64,000 nucleotides of DNA from Pseudomonas alcaligenes (lineage in GTDB: Bacteria > Pseudomonadota > Gammaproteobacteria > Pseudomonadales > Pseudomonadaceae): assembly GCF_014490745.1 (NCBI RefSeq), contig NZ_LZEU01000001.1:4615501-4679500 (forward strand), written 5' to 3'. The translations under genes were made by a program, and so were the position numbers. Positions 53,818-63,339 of the stretch are shown here, in pieces (the first letter of the stretch is position 1; each line of letters begins with the position of its first letter). A model generated the notes under the pieces. The model saw only the letters and a program-made list of their open reading frames with translations, had not been told where the DNA came from and did no database searches.

Positions 53818-53960
53818 AGAACCTATTTACGATCTCGCGAGCTAGAGATAAACGGTGGCGGGAGCGGCCGAGGAAGCGGAGTTTACGAGTAGTAAATGAG
53901 CATTCCGAGGTCGTTTCCAACACCGTTTAGCCGACGCGCAGCAGATCGTAAACAGGTTCT
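53818..53960 (+). mobile_element. Nested-palindrome intergenic element, copy A
   Basis: A 143-bp element, the best preserved. Terminal inverted repeats AGAACCTATTTACGATCT and AGATCGTAAACAGGTTCT match at 17 of 18. The second helix is TAAACGGTG / CACCGTTTA (perfect), the third GGGAGCGGCC / GGTCGTTTCC (ten pairs if G-T pairs count). The apical hairpin is GTTTAC GAGTA GTAAAT followed by GAGCATTCCG. Unpaired blocks CGCGAGCTAGAG and GCCGACGCGCAGCAG are shared with the other copies. It lies between ppx and ppk and its last base is the first base of the ppk stop codon. Confidence 0.8.
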
Positions 53961-56179
53961 TAACGCAGCACCTGCAGCGCGGTCAGCTTATCCAGCAGCG
54001 CAGTCTGCGCACTGCGCGGGTTGGCGTTGCCGCTGGGGCTGGTGCGCAGGTAGCGACCGTCCGGCTGCAGCACCCAGGCCTGGGTGTTGTCGCTCAGGTA
54101 GGACTCCAGCTCCTTCTTGACCCGCGTGGTGAGCTTTTTGCCCTCCACCGGGAAGCAGGTCTCCACCCGCTTGTCGAGGTTGCGCTCCATCCAGTCGGCA
54201 CTGGACAGGAAGATCTTCTCGTCGCCGCCATTGAGGAAGTAGAACACCCGGGTGTGTTCGAGGAAGCGGCCGATGATCGAGCGCACCTGGATGTTGTGCG
54301 ACACCCCCGGAATGCCCGGGCGCAAGCAGCACATGCCGCGCACCACCAGGTCGATGCGCACGCCGGTCTGGCTGGCCTTGTACAACGCGCGGATGATCTT
54401 CGGATCGGTCAGCGAGTTGAACTTGGCCATGATGTGCGCGGCCTTGCCCTCGCTGGCCTGTTGGGTCTCGAAGGCGATCAGGTCGAGCAGGGTCTTCTTC
54501 AGGGTGAAGGGCGCGTGCAGCAGCTTCTTCATGCGCAGGGTCTTGCCCATGCCGATCAGTTGGTTGAACAGCTTGGATACGTCTTCACCCAGGGCCACGT
54601 CGGCAGTCAGCAGGCTGTAGTCGGTGTACAGCTTGGCGTTGCCGGCGTGGTAGTTGCCGGTGCCGAGGTGGGCGTAGCGGCGCAGCTCGCCGGCCTCGCG
54701 ACGGAGGATCAGCATCATCTTGGCGTGGGTCTTGAAGCCGACCACGCCGTAGATCACCACCGCGCCGGCAGCCTGCAGGCGGCTGGCCAGCTGCAGGTTG
54801 GACTCCTCGTCGAAGCGCGCGCGCAGCTCGATCACCGCAGTGACCTCCTTGCCGTTGCGCGCCGCCTCCACCAGGGCGTCGACGATCTCCGAGTTGGCCC
54901 CGGAGCGGTACAGGGTCTGCTTGATCGCCAGCACGTGCGGGTCTTTCGCCGCCTGGCGCAGCAGGTCGACCACCGGGGTGAACGACTCGAAGGGGTGCAG
55001 CAGCAGCACGTCCTGCTTGCCGACCACGTTGAAGATGTTCTCGCTGTTCTGCAGCAGCTTGGGGATCACCGGGGTGAACGGCGCGTACTGCAGCTCCGGG
55101 TGGCTTTCCAGCCCGGTGATGGCGAACAGGCGGGTCAGGTTGACCGGGCCGTTGACCCGGTACAGCTCGCTGTCACTGAGGTTGAACTGCTTGAGCAGGT
55201 AGTCCGACAGGTGTTTCGGGCAGGTGTCGGCCACTTCCAGGCGTACCGCATCACCATAGCGACGACTGAACAGCTCGCCACGCAGGGCGCGGGCCAGGTC
55301 TTCGACGTCCTCGGTGTCCACCGACAGGTCGGCGTTGCGGGTCAGGCGGAACTGGTAGCAGCCCTTGACCTTCATGCCCTGGAACAGGTCGTCGGCGTGG
55401 GCGTGGATCATCGAGGAGAGGAACACATAGTTGTCCCCCGCGCCGCCAACTTCCTCCGGCACTTTGATGATCCGCGGCAGCAGGCGCGGCGCCGGGATGA
55501 TGGCCAGGCCGGAGTCGCGGCCGAAGGCGTCGACGCCTTCCAGCTCGACGATGAAGTTGAGACTCTTGTTCACCAGCAGCGGGAACGGGTGCGTCGGGTC
55601 GAGGCCGATCGGGGTGATGATCGGCGCGATCTCGTCGCGGAAGTAGCGGCGCACCCAGGTCTTCAGCTTGACCGTCCAGTAGCGGCGGCGGATGAAGTTG
55701 ACCTGGTGCTTGGCCAGGGCCGGCAGCAGCACGTCGTTGAGCAGGGCGTACTGGCGGTCGACCTGTTCGTGGGCGATCTCGGAGATGCGCGCCAGCACCT
55801 GGCTGGGCAGCAGGCCATCGGCGCCGGCTTGCTCGCGGGCGAAGTTGATCTGTTTCTTCAGGCCGGCGACGCGGATCTCGAAGAACTCGTCGAGGTTGCT
55901 GGAGAAGATCAGCAGGAACTTGAGCCGCTCGAGCAGCGGGTAGGACTCGTCCAGTGCCTGTTCCAGCACGCGGATGTTGAACTGCAGCTGGGACAGCTCG
56001 CGGTGGATGTACAGGCTGCTGTCATCCAGGCCGGGAATCGGCGGTGCCACCGGCGCCGGTGCCTGCGGCTCCGGCTCGACGGCGGCGACCACTTCGGCCA
56101 CCACCGCCACGGGCAGCGCCTGCTCGCTGTCGAGCGCGGCGTCCGCCACCTGATTCTTGCTGAGTCCCTCGGTGTTCAT
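53960..56179 (-). CDS. ppk: Polyphosphate kinase 1
   Basis: Synthesises polyphosphate from ATP at the membrane. The 739-residue PPK1 has the N and head domains (SLYIHRELSQLQFNIRVLEQ, LLIFSSNLDEFFEIRVAGLK). The phosphorylated catalytic His lies in VVGFKTHAKMMLILRR, and the second conserved block is LSSADWMERNLDKRVETCFP. The first 50 residues are an Ala/Pro/Val-rich extension absent from short PPKs. Its stop codon abuts element A. hemB lies 20 bases upstream on the same strand, so both may share a transcript. Confidence 0.97.
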   Translation of the reverse strand: MNTEGLSKNQVADAALDSEQALPVAVVAEVVAAVEPEPQAPAPVAPPIPGLDDSSLYIHRELSQLQFNIRVLEQALDESYPLLERLKFLLIFSSNLDEFFEIRVAGLKKQINFAREQAGADGLLPSQVLARISEIAHEQVDRQYALLNDVLLPALAKHQVNFIRRRYWTVKLKTWVRRYFRDEIAPIITPIGLDPTHPFPLLVNKSLNFIVELEGVDAFGRDSGLAIIPAPRLLPRIIKVPEEVGGAGDNYVFLSSMIHAHADDLFQGMKVKGCYQFRLTRNADLSVDTEDVEDLARALRGELFSRRYGDAVRLEVADTCPKHLSDYLLKQFNLSDSELYRVNGPVNLTRLFAITGLESHPELQYAPFTPVIPKLLQNSENIFNVVGKQDVLLLHPFESFTPVVDLLRQAAKDPHVLAIKQTLYRSGANSEIVDALVEAARNGKEVTAVIELRARFDEESNLQLASRLQAAGAVVIYGVVGFKTHAKMMLILRREAGELRRYAHLGTGNYHAGNAKLYTDYSLLTADVALGEDVSKLFNQLIGMGKTLRMKKLLHAPFTLKKTLLDLIAFETQQASEGKAAHIMAKFNSLTDPKIIRALYKASQTGVRIDLVVRGMCCLRPGIPGVSHNIQVRSIIGRFLEHTRVFYFLNGGDEKIFLSSADWMERNLDKRVETCFPVEGKKLTTRVKKELESYLSDNTQAWVLQPDGRYLRTSPSGNANPRSAQTALLDKLTALQVLR

Positions 56180-56199
56180 GCCAGCTTCCCTGGGGCGCC

Positions 56200-57291
<1,092 letters not shown>

Positions 57292-57375
57292 CCAGACTGC
57301 GACGGGTAGCCGCAGTTCCGTTGCCGCACAAAAATCCGTTCTTCTTGCCCCCGCGCTGCCGTCTGGCGGCTGCCC

Positions 57376-58602
57376 TCAGGCCGGTTGCGCCTGTATCCGC
57401 CGCGGCCACAACAGCCAGGCCAGACTGAGCAGGCTCCAGGTCGCCAGCAACAGCCAGGGCAGCGTGCCGTCAAGCAGACCGGCCTGCTGAGCCCAGGCCA
57501 GCGCCGGCAGGTTGAGCAGCAAGCGCAGGGCCTCCAGCCCGCGGGCAAAGGCACGGTTCTCCAGCCAGGCGCCAATGCAGTAGAGGCCGAAGGCCAGCCA
57601 CAGGCAGCCCAGGGTCGCCGCCAGCAGGTCGAGCTGTCCGGCCAGGGCCACCAGGCCGGCAGTGGCCGGCACGTAAGGCAGGAACTGCAGGCCGATGTAC
57701 CACTGGCTGGAACGCGGCAGCGTCACCTCGAACTTGCGGAAGGCACTCAGATCCGGCTTGTCGATCGGGTAGCGTGCCGCCACATCGGCCGGGCGCCAGC
57801 CGGTGGGCATCAGCCAGATACGCAGCTTGTCCCACCAGGAGCCGGCACGCACTGCATCGCGCCACAACTGCACGTAGAACTGCAGGTTGGCCCACAACGG
57901 GTTCCAGCTGCGCAGCGGCACGGTCACGCCGAAGATCACCGGCTGCTCGTCCAGCTCCTCCTGGAAGGTACCGAACAGGCGATCCCAGAGAATGAACACG
58001 CCACCGTAGTTGCGATCCATATAAACCGCGTTCTGCGCATGGTGCACGCGGTGGTTGGACGGGGTGATGAAGAACCACTCGTACCAGCCCAGCTTGGGCA
58101 CGTGGCGGGTATGCACCCAGAACTGGTAGAGCAGATTGAGCGCCGCCACCGTGGCGAACACCAGCGGCGGCACCCCGACCACGGCCATCGGCAGGTAGAA
58201 GATCCAGCTCAGCAGGAAGCCCATGCTGGTCTGGCGCAGGGCGGTGGAGAGGTTGTACTCCTCGCTCTGGTGGTGCACCGAGTGGGCGGCCCAGAACACG
58301 TTGCGCTCGTGGCCGATGCGGTGGTTCCAGTAGTAGCAGAAGTCGTAGAAGACAAAGGCCAGCAGCCACACCCACGGCTCGTTGGGCAGGGTCAGCAGAT
58401 GCAGGTGCTCGAAGGCGAAGGCGTAACCGATCAAAGCGATCGACTTGGTCAGCAAGCCGGTGACCTGGTAGACCATGCCGGTGCTCAGGCTGTTGAGCGC
58501 ATCGGCAAACCTGTAGGTGCTGACACCGCGCCAGCGATCGACCAAAAGCTCAAGCGCGATCAACAGAAGAAAGAAGGGAATGGCAAGAAGGATCAGGTTC
58601 AT
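57376..58602 (-). CDS. Sterol desaturase / fatty-acid hydroxylase family membrane protein
   Basis: A 408-residue di-iron membrane oxygenase. Histidine boxes are complete: HRIGH (in YYWNHRIGHERNVFW), HSVHH (in WAAHSVHHQSEEYN) and HRVHH (in PSNHRVHHAQNAVY). Membrane helices lie around 1-25, 45-70, 75-95 and 125-150, with a hydrophobic C-terminal third (about 290-400) forming extra helices. The lipid substrate is unknown. It is on the same strand as hemB but 160 bases away with the dyad in between, and it is divergent from elbB. Confidence 0.9.
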   Translation of the reverse strand: MNLILLAIPFFLLLIALELLVDRWRGVSTYRFADALNSLSTGMVYQVTGLLTKSIALIGYAFAFEHLHLLTLPNEPWVWLLAFVFYDFCYYWNHRIGHERNVFWAAHSVHHQSEEYNLSTALRQTSMGFLLSWIFYLPMAVVGVPPLVFATVAALNLLYQFWVHTRHVPKLGWYEWFFITPSNHRVHHAQNAVYMDRNYGGVFILWDRLFGTFQEELDEQPVIFGVTVPLRSWNPLWANLQFYVQLWRDAVRAGSWWDKLRIWLMPTGWRPADVAARYPIDKPDLSAFRKFEVTLPRSSQWYIGLQFLPYVPATAGLVALAGQLDLLAATLGCLWLAFGLYCIGAWLENRAFARGLEALRLLLNLPALAWAQQAGLLDGTLPWLLLATWSLLSLAWLLWPRRIQAQPA

Positions 58603-58695
58603 GGTTCGGCACTGCCTGGTTGACCTAAGCTGATCCTAGACTCACCCGCCGCGCCACTCGCGACAGCCAATGCCAGCCCGTGTGGCATTTGGCGA

Positions 58696-58717
58696 CACAG
58701 CGTCACTCGACGCTGTG
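58696..58717. other. Hairpin in the desaturase-elbB divergent region
   Basis: CACAGCGT, 6-base loop, ACGCTGTG: a perfect 8-bp dyad 57 bases before elbB. Operator or leader hairpin; no regulator assigned. Confidence 0.35.
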
Positions 58718-58773
58718 CCCGGCGATCGGCGAAACTGAGCCATCGACTTACCGCTTGGCCAATGGAGAACAGC

Positions 58774-59439
58774 ATGCATAAACGAGTCGCGGTCATCCTT
58801 TCCGGTTGTGGCGTCTACGACGGCGCAGAAATCCACGAGAGCGTGATCACCCTGCTGCGTCTCGACCAGCGCGGCGCCCAGGTGCAGTGCTTTGCGCCGA
58901 ACGTGGCGCAGATGCATGTGATCAACCACCTCACCGGCGAGGAAATGCCGGAAAGCCGCAACGTGCTCACCGAGTCCGCGCGCATCGCCCGCGGCAATGT
59001 CGAGGACGTGCGCACCCTGGCCGTCGAGCACTTCGACGCGCTGATCCTGCCGGGCGGCTTCGGCGTGGCCAAGAACCTCTCCAACTTCGCCACCGAAGGC
59101 GCCGCCTGCAGCGTGCAGCCGGACGTGCTGGCCGCCGCCCAGGCCTTTGCCAAGGCCGGCAAGCCGGTGGGCCTGGTGTGCATCTCGCCGGCCCTGGCGG
59201 TGAAGATCTACGGCCCCGGCGTGATCGCCACCCTGGGCAGCGCCGAAGACCCGGCTGCCGCCGCGCTCACCGCCATGGGCGGCAGCCACACGGAATGCGC
59301 AGTGGAAGACATAGTCGAGGACAAGGCGCACAAGCTGGTCAGCACCCCGGCCTACATGCTCGCCCAGTCGATTGCCGAGGCGGCGGCCGGGATCAACAAG
59401 CTGGTCGACCGCGTGCTCGAGCTGGCTCAGGCGCACTGA
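58774..59439 (+). CDS. elbB: ElbB, DJ-1/PfpI-family glyoxalase-like protein
   Basis: A 221-residue class-I glutamine-amidotransferase-like protein. Start MHKRVAVILSGCGVYDGAEI with GGAGAA upstream; nucleophile elbow GLVCISPAL with the reactive Cys; PGGFGVAKNLSNF before it and GSHTECAVEDIVED after. Historically named for isoprenoid biosynthesis, E. coli ElbB has a weak glyoxalase-like activity; the physiological role is unsettled. The upstream in-frame Met gives a four-residue longer protein without ribosome-binding site. Confidence 0.93.
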   Translation: MHKRVAVILSGCGVYDGAEIHESVITLLRLDQRGAQVQCFAPNVAQMHVINHLTGEEMPESRNVLTESARIARGNVEDVRTLAVEHFDALILPGGFGVAKNLSNFATEGAACSVQPDVLAAAQAFAKAGKPVGLVCISPALAVKIYGPGVIATLGSAEDPAAAALTAMGGSHTECAVEDIVEDKAHKLVSTPAYMLAQSIAEAAAGINKLVDRVLELAQAH

Positions 59440-59578
59440 GCCGCACCGGCCTGGGTTGCGCGCAGCCACCCAGGCTAGGCCGATCCCGCCAATCGCCGGG
59501 ACTGCCAGGCCACGGCGCTGGCCAAGCACGCCGGATTGCGGCAGCGTGGCGAACAACTCCCGTGCAGGACGCCGTGTC

Positions 59579-60049
59579 ATGAGCCACACCCCCTTCGAAC
59601 TCACCGCCGAGCTGCGCGACGCCGTCAGCGCCTTCTTCCAGCGCATCCCGTTCAACCAGGTACTGGGCATCCAGCTCGACGAGCTGTCCGTGGACAAGGT
59701 GGTGATGAGCCTGCCGATGAAGCCCGAGCTGATCGGCAACTTCGTCCAGGGCATCCTGCATGGCGGGGTGATTTCCTCGCTGCTCGACGTGGCCGGCGGC
59801 GCCATGGCGCTGATCGGCGCCTTCGAGCGGCACCAGCACCTGCCCACCAGCGAACGCATGGCGCGGCTGTCCAAACTGGGCACCATCGACCTGCGCGTCG
59901 ACTACCTGCGCCCCGGGCGCGGCCAGGCGTTCACCGCCACCGCAGTGCTGCTGCGTTCCGGCAACAAGGTGGCGGTGGTGCGCACCGAACTGCACAGCGA
60001 CGACGGCACCCTGGTGGCGGTAGGCACCGGCACCTATCTGTGCGGTTAG
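59579..60049 (+). CDS. Hotdog thioesterase family protein
   Basis: A 156-residue hotdog-fold protein (TIGR/YigI-like). The motif ILHGGVISSLLDVAGGAMAL holds the His-Gly-Gly and Asp positions of PaaI-type thioesterases, with VDYLRPGRGQAFTATAVLLR as the partner strand. Likely a cytoplasmic acyl-CoA thioesterase of unknown substrate. The ATG has GCAGGAC 9-15 bases upstream. It is separated from elbB by about 140 bases. Confidence 0.87.
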   Translation: MSHTPFELTAELRDAVSAFFQRIPFNQVLGIQLDELSVDKVVMSLPMKPELIGNFVQGILHGGVISSLLDVAGGAMALIGAFERHQHLPTSERMARLSKLGTIDLRVDYLRPGRGQAFTATAVLLRSGNKVAVVRTELHSDDGTLVAVGTGTYLCG

Positions 60050-60059
60050 CGGCAACCGC

Positions 60060-60080
60060 GTAGGGCGGGTGCAACCCGCG
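60060..60080 (+). repeat. REP-like hairpin (GGGCGGGTG family)
   Basis: GTAGGGCGGGTGCAACCCGC plus G; related to the arms at 36664-36731. It lies between the convergent thioesterase and YaiI-family genes. Confidence 0.65.
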
Positions 60081-60103
60081 TCGGCCATCGTGCGAGGGCT
60101 CGC

Positions 60104-60559
60104 TCAGCCTTGGCGTAGCAACCGGGTGAGGATGCGATCCAGCGAATTGGCAAAGGCCTGGCGATCCTTCTCGCCATAGCCGGCCTGGCCGCCGCCGACC
60201 TGGCCCTGCTCGCGCAGGTCGGTGAACAGGTTACGCACGGCCAGGCGCTCGCCCATATTGCGCTCGTCGAACTCGCGGCCACGCGGATCGAGGGCGCTGA
60301 CGCCCTTCTTCACCAGGCGGTCGGCCAGCGGCACGTCGCTGCAGATCACCAGCTCGCCGGGCACCGCGTGCTCGACCAGATAATCGTCCGCCGCATCCGG
60401 CCCGCTGGGCACCACGATCAGGCGCACGCAGGCGAAGTTGGGGCGGGCCACCGCCTGCCCCGCCACCAGCACCACCTCGAAGCCGCGCTTCAGGGCGAAC
60501 TTCACTACCTGGTCACGCGCAGCGCGCGGGCAGGCATCGGCGTCGATCCACACACGCAT
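60104..60559 (-). CDS. YaiI/YqxD family protein (UPF0178)
   Basis: A 151-residue conserved protein with a PIN-like Asp-rich start (MRVWIDADACPRAARDQVVK) and a second acidic motif (VICSDVPLADRLVKKG), consistent with the UPF0178 family. A nuclease function is predicted from fold but not established. It follows the cytochrome-FTR1 gene by five bases on the same strand, so is co-transcribed with it; the link is unexplained. Confidence 0.9.
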   Translation of the reverse strand: MRVWIDADACPRAARDQVVKFALKRGFEVVLVAGQAVARPNFACVRLIVVPSGPDAADDYLVEHAVPGELVICSDVPLADRLVKKGVSALDPRGREFDERNMGERLAVRNLFTDLREQGQVGGGQAGYGEKDRQAFANSLDRILTRLLRQG

Positions 60560-60564
60560 CGGCG

Positions 60565-62463
60565 TCAGGCACCGACCTGGGCGCGACGGCGCTCGCCCAG
60601 CCAGCTACGCCCGTAGAGCACGGCGATGCCGGCCAGCGCCAGGGCCTGGGCCGAGAGGCTGTAGGCGTCGGCGTGGATGCCCAGCCAGTCGAAGTCGAAG
60701 AACGCCACCGGCCGCGTGCCGATTACCCCGGCTTCCTGCAGGGCCGCCACGCCATGCCCGGCGAACACCACCGAGAGCACGCACAGCAGCACCGCGTTGG
60801 CGCTGAAGAAGGTCGCCAGCGGCAGCTTGCGCGAGCCGCGCAGGATCACCCAGGCCAGGCCGAGCAACAGCAGCAGGGCAGCAGCGGCGCCGGCCAGCAC
60901 CATGCCGTGACCGGCCGTGCCGGCCTGTAGCCAGAGGGTTTCGTAGAACAGGATGACCTCGAACAGCTCGCGGTACACCGAGAAGAACGCCAGCACGGCG
61001 AAGCCGAAGCGCCCGCCGCCGCCGACCAGGCTGCTCTTGATGTAGTCCTGCCAGGCTGCAGCATGCCGGCGGTCGTGCATCCACACGCCGAGCCAGAGCA
61101 CCATGACGCTGGCGAACAGCGCGGTGACGCCTTCCAGCAGCTCGCGCTGGGCGCCGCTGACGTCGATTAGGTAAGCCGCCAGGCCCCAGGTGGCGACGCC
61201 GGCGAGCAGCGCCAGGCCCCAGCCGATATGCACGCTGCGCACCGCCTGCGGCTGCCCGGTATTGCGCAGGAAAGCGAGGATCGCCGCCAGCACCAGGATT
61301 GCCTCCAGGCCCTCGCGCAGCAGGATCAGCAGGCTGGAGAAGAAGGTCAGCGAGGCATTCATCGCCCCGCCGGCCAACAGCTTGGCCGCCTTGTCCAGTT
61401 CGACCTTGGCTACTTCCAGCGCCTGTGCGGCCTGGGCCACGCTGGCGCCATCCTGCAGCGCCTGACGGTAGGCCATCAGGGCTTTCTCGGTGGTCTTGCG
61501 CTGCACCGCGTCGAGGTTATCCAGGGCGCTCTCGACCAGCTCGAAGCCTTCCAGGTAGGCGGCCACGGACAGGTCATAGGCCTGCTCGTGATCGCCATTG
61601 CGGTAGGTCTGCAGGCTCTGCTCCAGGGTGCTGCGGGTATGTTCGATCAGCTCCTGCGGGCCGCGCTGCTGCTGCGGCGGCTGGGCACGCTGGGCGCGGA
61701 AGGCGGCAGCGGCAGTGGCGCCCTGCTCGGCAGTCACCTCTGCCGGGGTACGGCGGGCCAGCTCGGCCAGGTTGAAACGGGCCGCCTGGGCCTGGCCCGG
61801 ATCGGCGCTGAAGGAGGCAATGTAGCTGGCCAGATCCCAGCGCTGCCGCTCGTCCAGCTGGTCGGCGAAGGACGCCATATCGGTGCCGTCGATGCCTAGG
61901 GTCAGGGTATTGAACAGGTCGTACAGGCTCAGCCGATCCAGTCGCGCCAAGTCGCGCAGGTTGGCCGGCGGCGGCTCCAGGCCGAGCCCCGCGGGGCCGT
62001 CGCCGGCACCGCTGTCGCCATGGCAGACCGCACATTGCTGGGCGTACAGAGGCGCGCCACGGGCCGGATCCGGGGTGATCGCCGGAGTCTGCCGCACCTG
62101 GTACAGCTCGACCAGCTTGGCCGCCAGCTGACGGGCTTGGTGCGCCACCAGCGGGCCATCGGCGCGCTGTTCGACCTGGCTGCGCAGCTGCGCCACGCCT
62201 TGCTCCAGCTCGGCACGCCCGGCATTGGCCGGCAGGGCGACGATCAGCCCCTGCAGTACGCCGAGAAATTCCAGCTGTTCACGGTATTCGGCCGGATCGA
62301 CCACCTGACCGCCAGAGACCGTGGCGGGATAGTCGGCACCGAGATAGCCCAGCAGGTGCAGGGCCTGGGCACTGCCCGCGGCGGGCTCGGCCAGGGCCGA
62401 CAGGCTGCACAGCAGAACGAACGGCAACAGCAGCCAGGCAAGAAGAGAACGGTTGTAAAACAT
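60565..62463 (-). CDS. Cytochrome c-FTR1 fusion iron permease
   Basis: A 632-residue fusion. Signal peptide (FVLLCSLSALA) and helical periplasmic part; a mono-heme cytochrome c domain with CAVCH (Cys144, Cys147, His148) and the distal Met in GTDMASFADQ; a helical linker (about 270-365). The FTR1 permease domain has seven helices and two REXXE iron motifs, REGLE (383-387) and RELFE (498-502). It is expected to couple ferrous iron oxidation or electron transfer to import. Start MFYNRSLLAWLLLP; ten upstream residues of the frame are not signal-like. Followed by a UPF0178 gene. Confidence 0.93.
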   Translation of the reverse strand: MFYNRSLLAWLLLPFVLLCSLSALAEPAAGSAQALHLLGYLGADYPATVSGGQVVDPAEYREQLEFLGVLQGLIVALPANAGRAELEQGVAQLRSQVEQRADGPLVAHQARQLAAKLVELYQVRQTPAITPDPARGAPLYAQQCAVCHGDSGAGDGPAGLGLEPPPANLRDLARLDRLSLYDLFNTLTLGIDGTDMASFADQLDERQRWDLASYIASFSADPGQAQAARFNLAELARRTPAEVTAEQGATAAAAFRAQRAQPPQQQRGPQELIEHTRSTLEQSLQTYRNGDHEQAYDLSVAAYLEGFELVESALDNLDAVQRKTTEKALMAYRQALQDGASVAQAAQALEVAKVELDKAAKLLAGGAMNASLTFFSSLLILLREGLEAILVLAAILAFLRNTGQPQAVRSVHIGWGLALLAGVATWGLAAYLIDVSGAQRELLEGVTALFASVMVLWLGVWMHDRRHAAAWQDYIKSSLVGGGGRFGFAVLAFFSVYRELFEVILFYETLWLQAGTAGHGMVLAGAAAALLLLLGLAWVILRGSRKLPLATFFSANAVLLCVLSVVFAGHGVAALQEAGVIGTRPVAFFDFDWLGIHADAYSLSAQALALAGIAVLYGRSWLGERRRAQVGA

Positions 62464-62593
62464 GAATGCATCCCAAACAAGAATGGGTGGCATTAATTGT
62501 TACCGTCCTAACGATTTCGCTCAAGCAGAATCGCAGGCCGTGGCCAAGCAGAAGACGAACAGACTGTTCGAAGAGCGGCCGGGAACCTTGGCC

Positions 62594-62622
62594 GGCTGGC
62601 GCCGTCGCAGCCGGTGCCAGCC
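62594..62622 (-). terminator. Possible hairpin after the RhtB-type gene
   Basis: GGCTGGCGCCG and CGGTGCCAGCC pair over 11 positions (one G-T) with a 7-base loop, about 12 bases past the stop. No T run, so only tentative. The rest of the 170-base gap shows nothing beyond likely promoter DNA for the FTR1 fusion. Confidence 0.35.
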
Positions 62623-62633
62623 CCTTGCGCGGC

Positions 62634-63266
62634 TCAGGCGGCGGCGCGGCGCACGCTGGCGAGCAGCGCGGCGGCCAGCACGAACAGGCTGGAGAAGGTA
62701 CGGTTCATCACGCGCTGCTGGCGCGGCGTGCGCAGGGCGCGCAGCACCCGCGCGGCGAGGCCGGTGTAGCCGGCCATGACGATCAGATCCACCGTGATCA
62801 TGGTCACGCCCATGATCAGGTACTGCGCCAGCAGTGGCTCCTGCGGGTGGATGAACTGCGGCAACACGGCGAGCATGAACACCACCGCCTTGGGGTTGCT
62901 GACGTTGACCAGGAAACCGCGCAGCACCAGGCTCAGCGGCCGGCCGATGGGGCGCTCGGCGGATTCCAGGCTCATGTCGCTGGGCAGCGCGCGCCATTGG
63001 CCGATAGCCAGCCACACCAGGTAGACCACGCCGAACCACTTGATCAGGCTGAAGGCCAGGGCCGAAGTCGAGAGAATCGCGCCGACCCCGGCGGCGACGA
63101 TGGCGATCTGCAGGGCCAGGCCGATCTGCAGGCCGAGGGCGTTCCAGTAGCCGCGCCAGAAGCCGTACTGCAGGCCGCTGGACATCGAGGCGATGGCGCC
63201 GGCGCCGGGCGACAGGCTGATCACCCAGCAGGCGACGAAGAAAGCGAGCCAGGTTTCCAGTGCCAT
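62634..63266 (-). CDS. LysE/RhtB-family amino-acid exporter
   Basis: A 210-residue six-helix inner-membrane exporter. Family signature FFVACWVISLSPGAGAIASM at residues 9-28, GFLVNVSNPKAVVFMLAVLP near 120-140, and the C-terminal helix ending SSLFVLAAALLASVRR. Exports an amino acid or derivative; substrate not deducible. Start MALETWLAF with TGAGGT upstream; the 19-residue longer frame crosses the neighbour's terminator. Confidence 0.9.
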   Translation of the reverse strand: MALETWLAFFVACWVISLSPGAGAIASMSSGLQYGFWRGYWNALGLQIGLALQIAIVAAGVGAILSTSALAFSLIKWFGVVYLVWLAIGQWRALPSDMSLESAERPIGRPLSLVLRGFLVNVSNPKAVVFMLAVLPQFIHPQEPLLAQYLIMGVTMITVDLIVMAGYTGLAARVLRALRTPRQQRVMNRTFSSLFVLAAALLASVRRAAA

Positions 63267-63288
63267 GGCGGGTACCTCAGAAAGCAAA

Positions 63289-63314
63289 AGGGGCAGGCCG
63301 TAAAGCCTACCCCT
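63289..63314 (-). terminator. Intrinsic terminator of the TerC-family gene
   Basis: Minus strand: AGGGGTAGGC, TTTACG loop, GCCTGCCCCT then TTTGCTTTC; ten pairs with one G-T. Confidence 0.75.
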
Positions 63315-63339
63315 CCCGCTCACGCCTGCACAGTAGCAG

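Noticed and set aside
62464..62525. Fur box before the cytochrome c-FTR1 gene
   Set aside because: The AT-richer stretch around TTAATTGTTACC does not align well with the 19-bp consensus in either direction.
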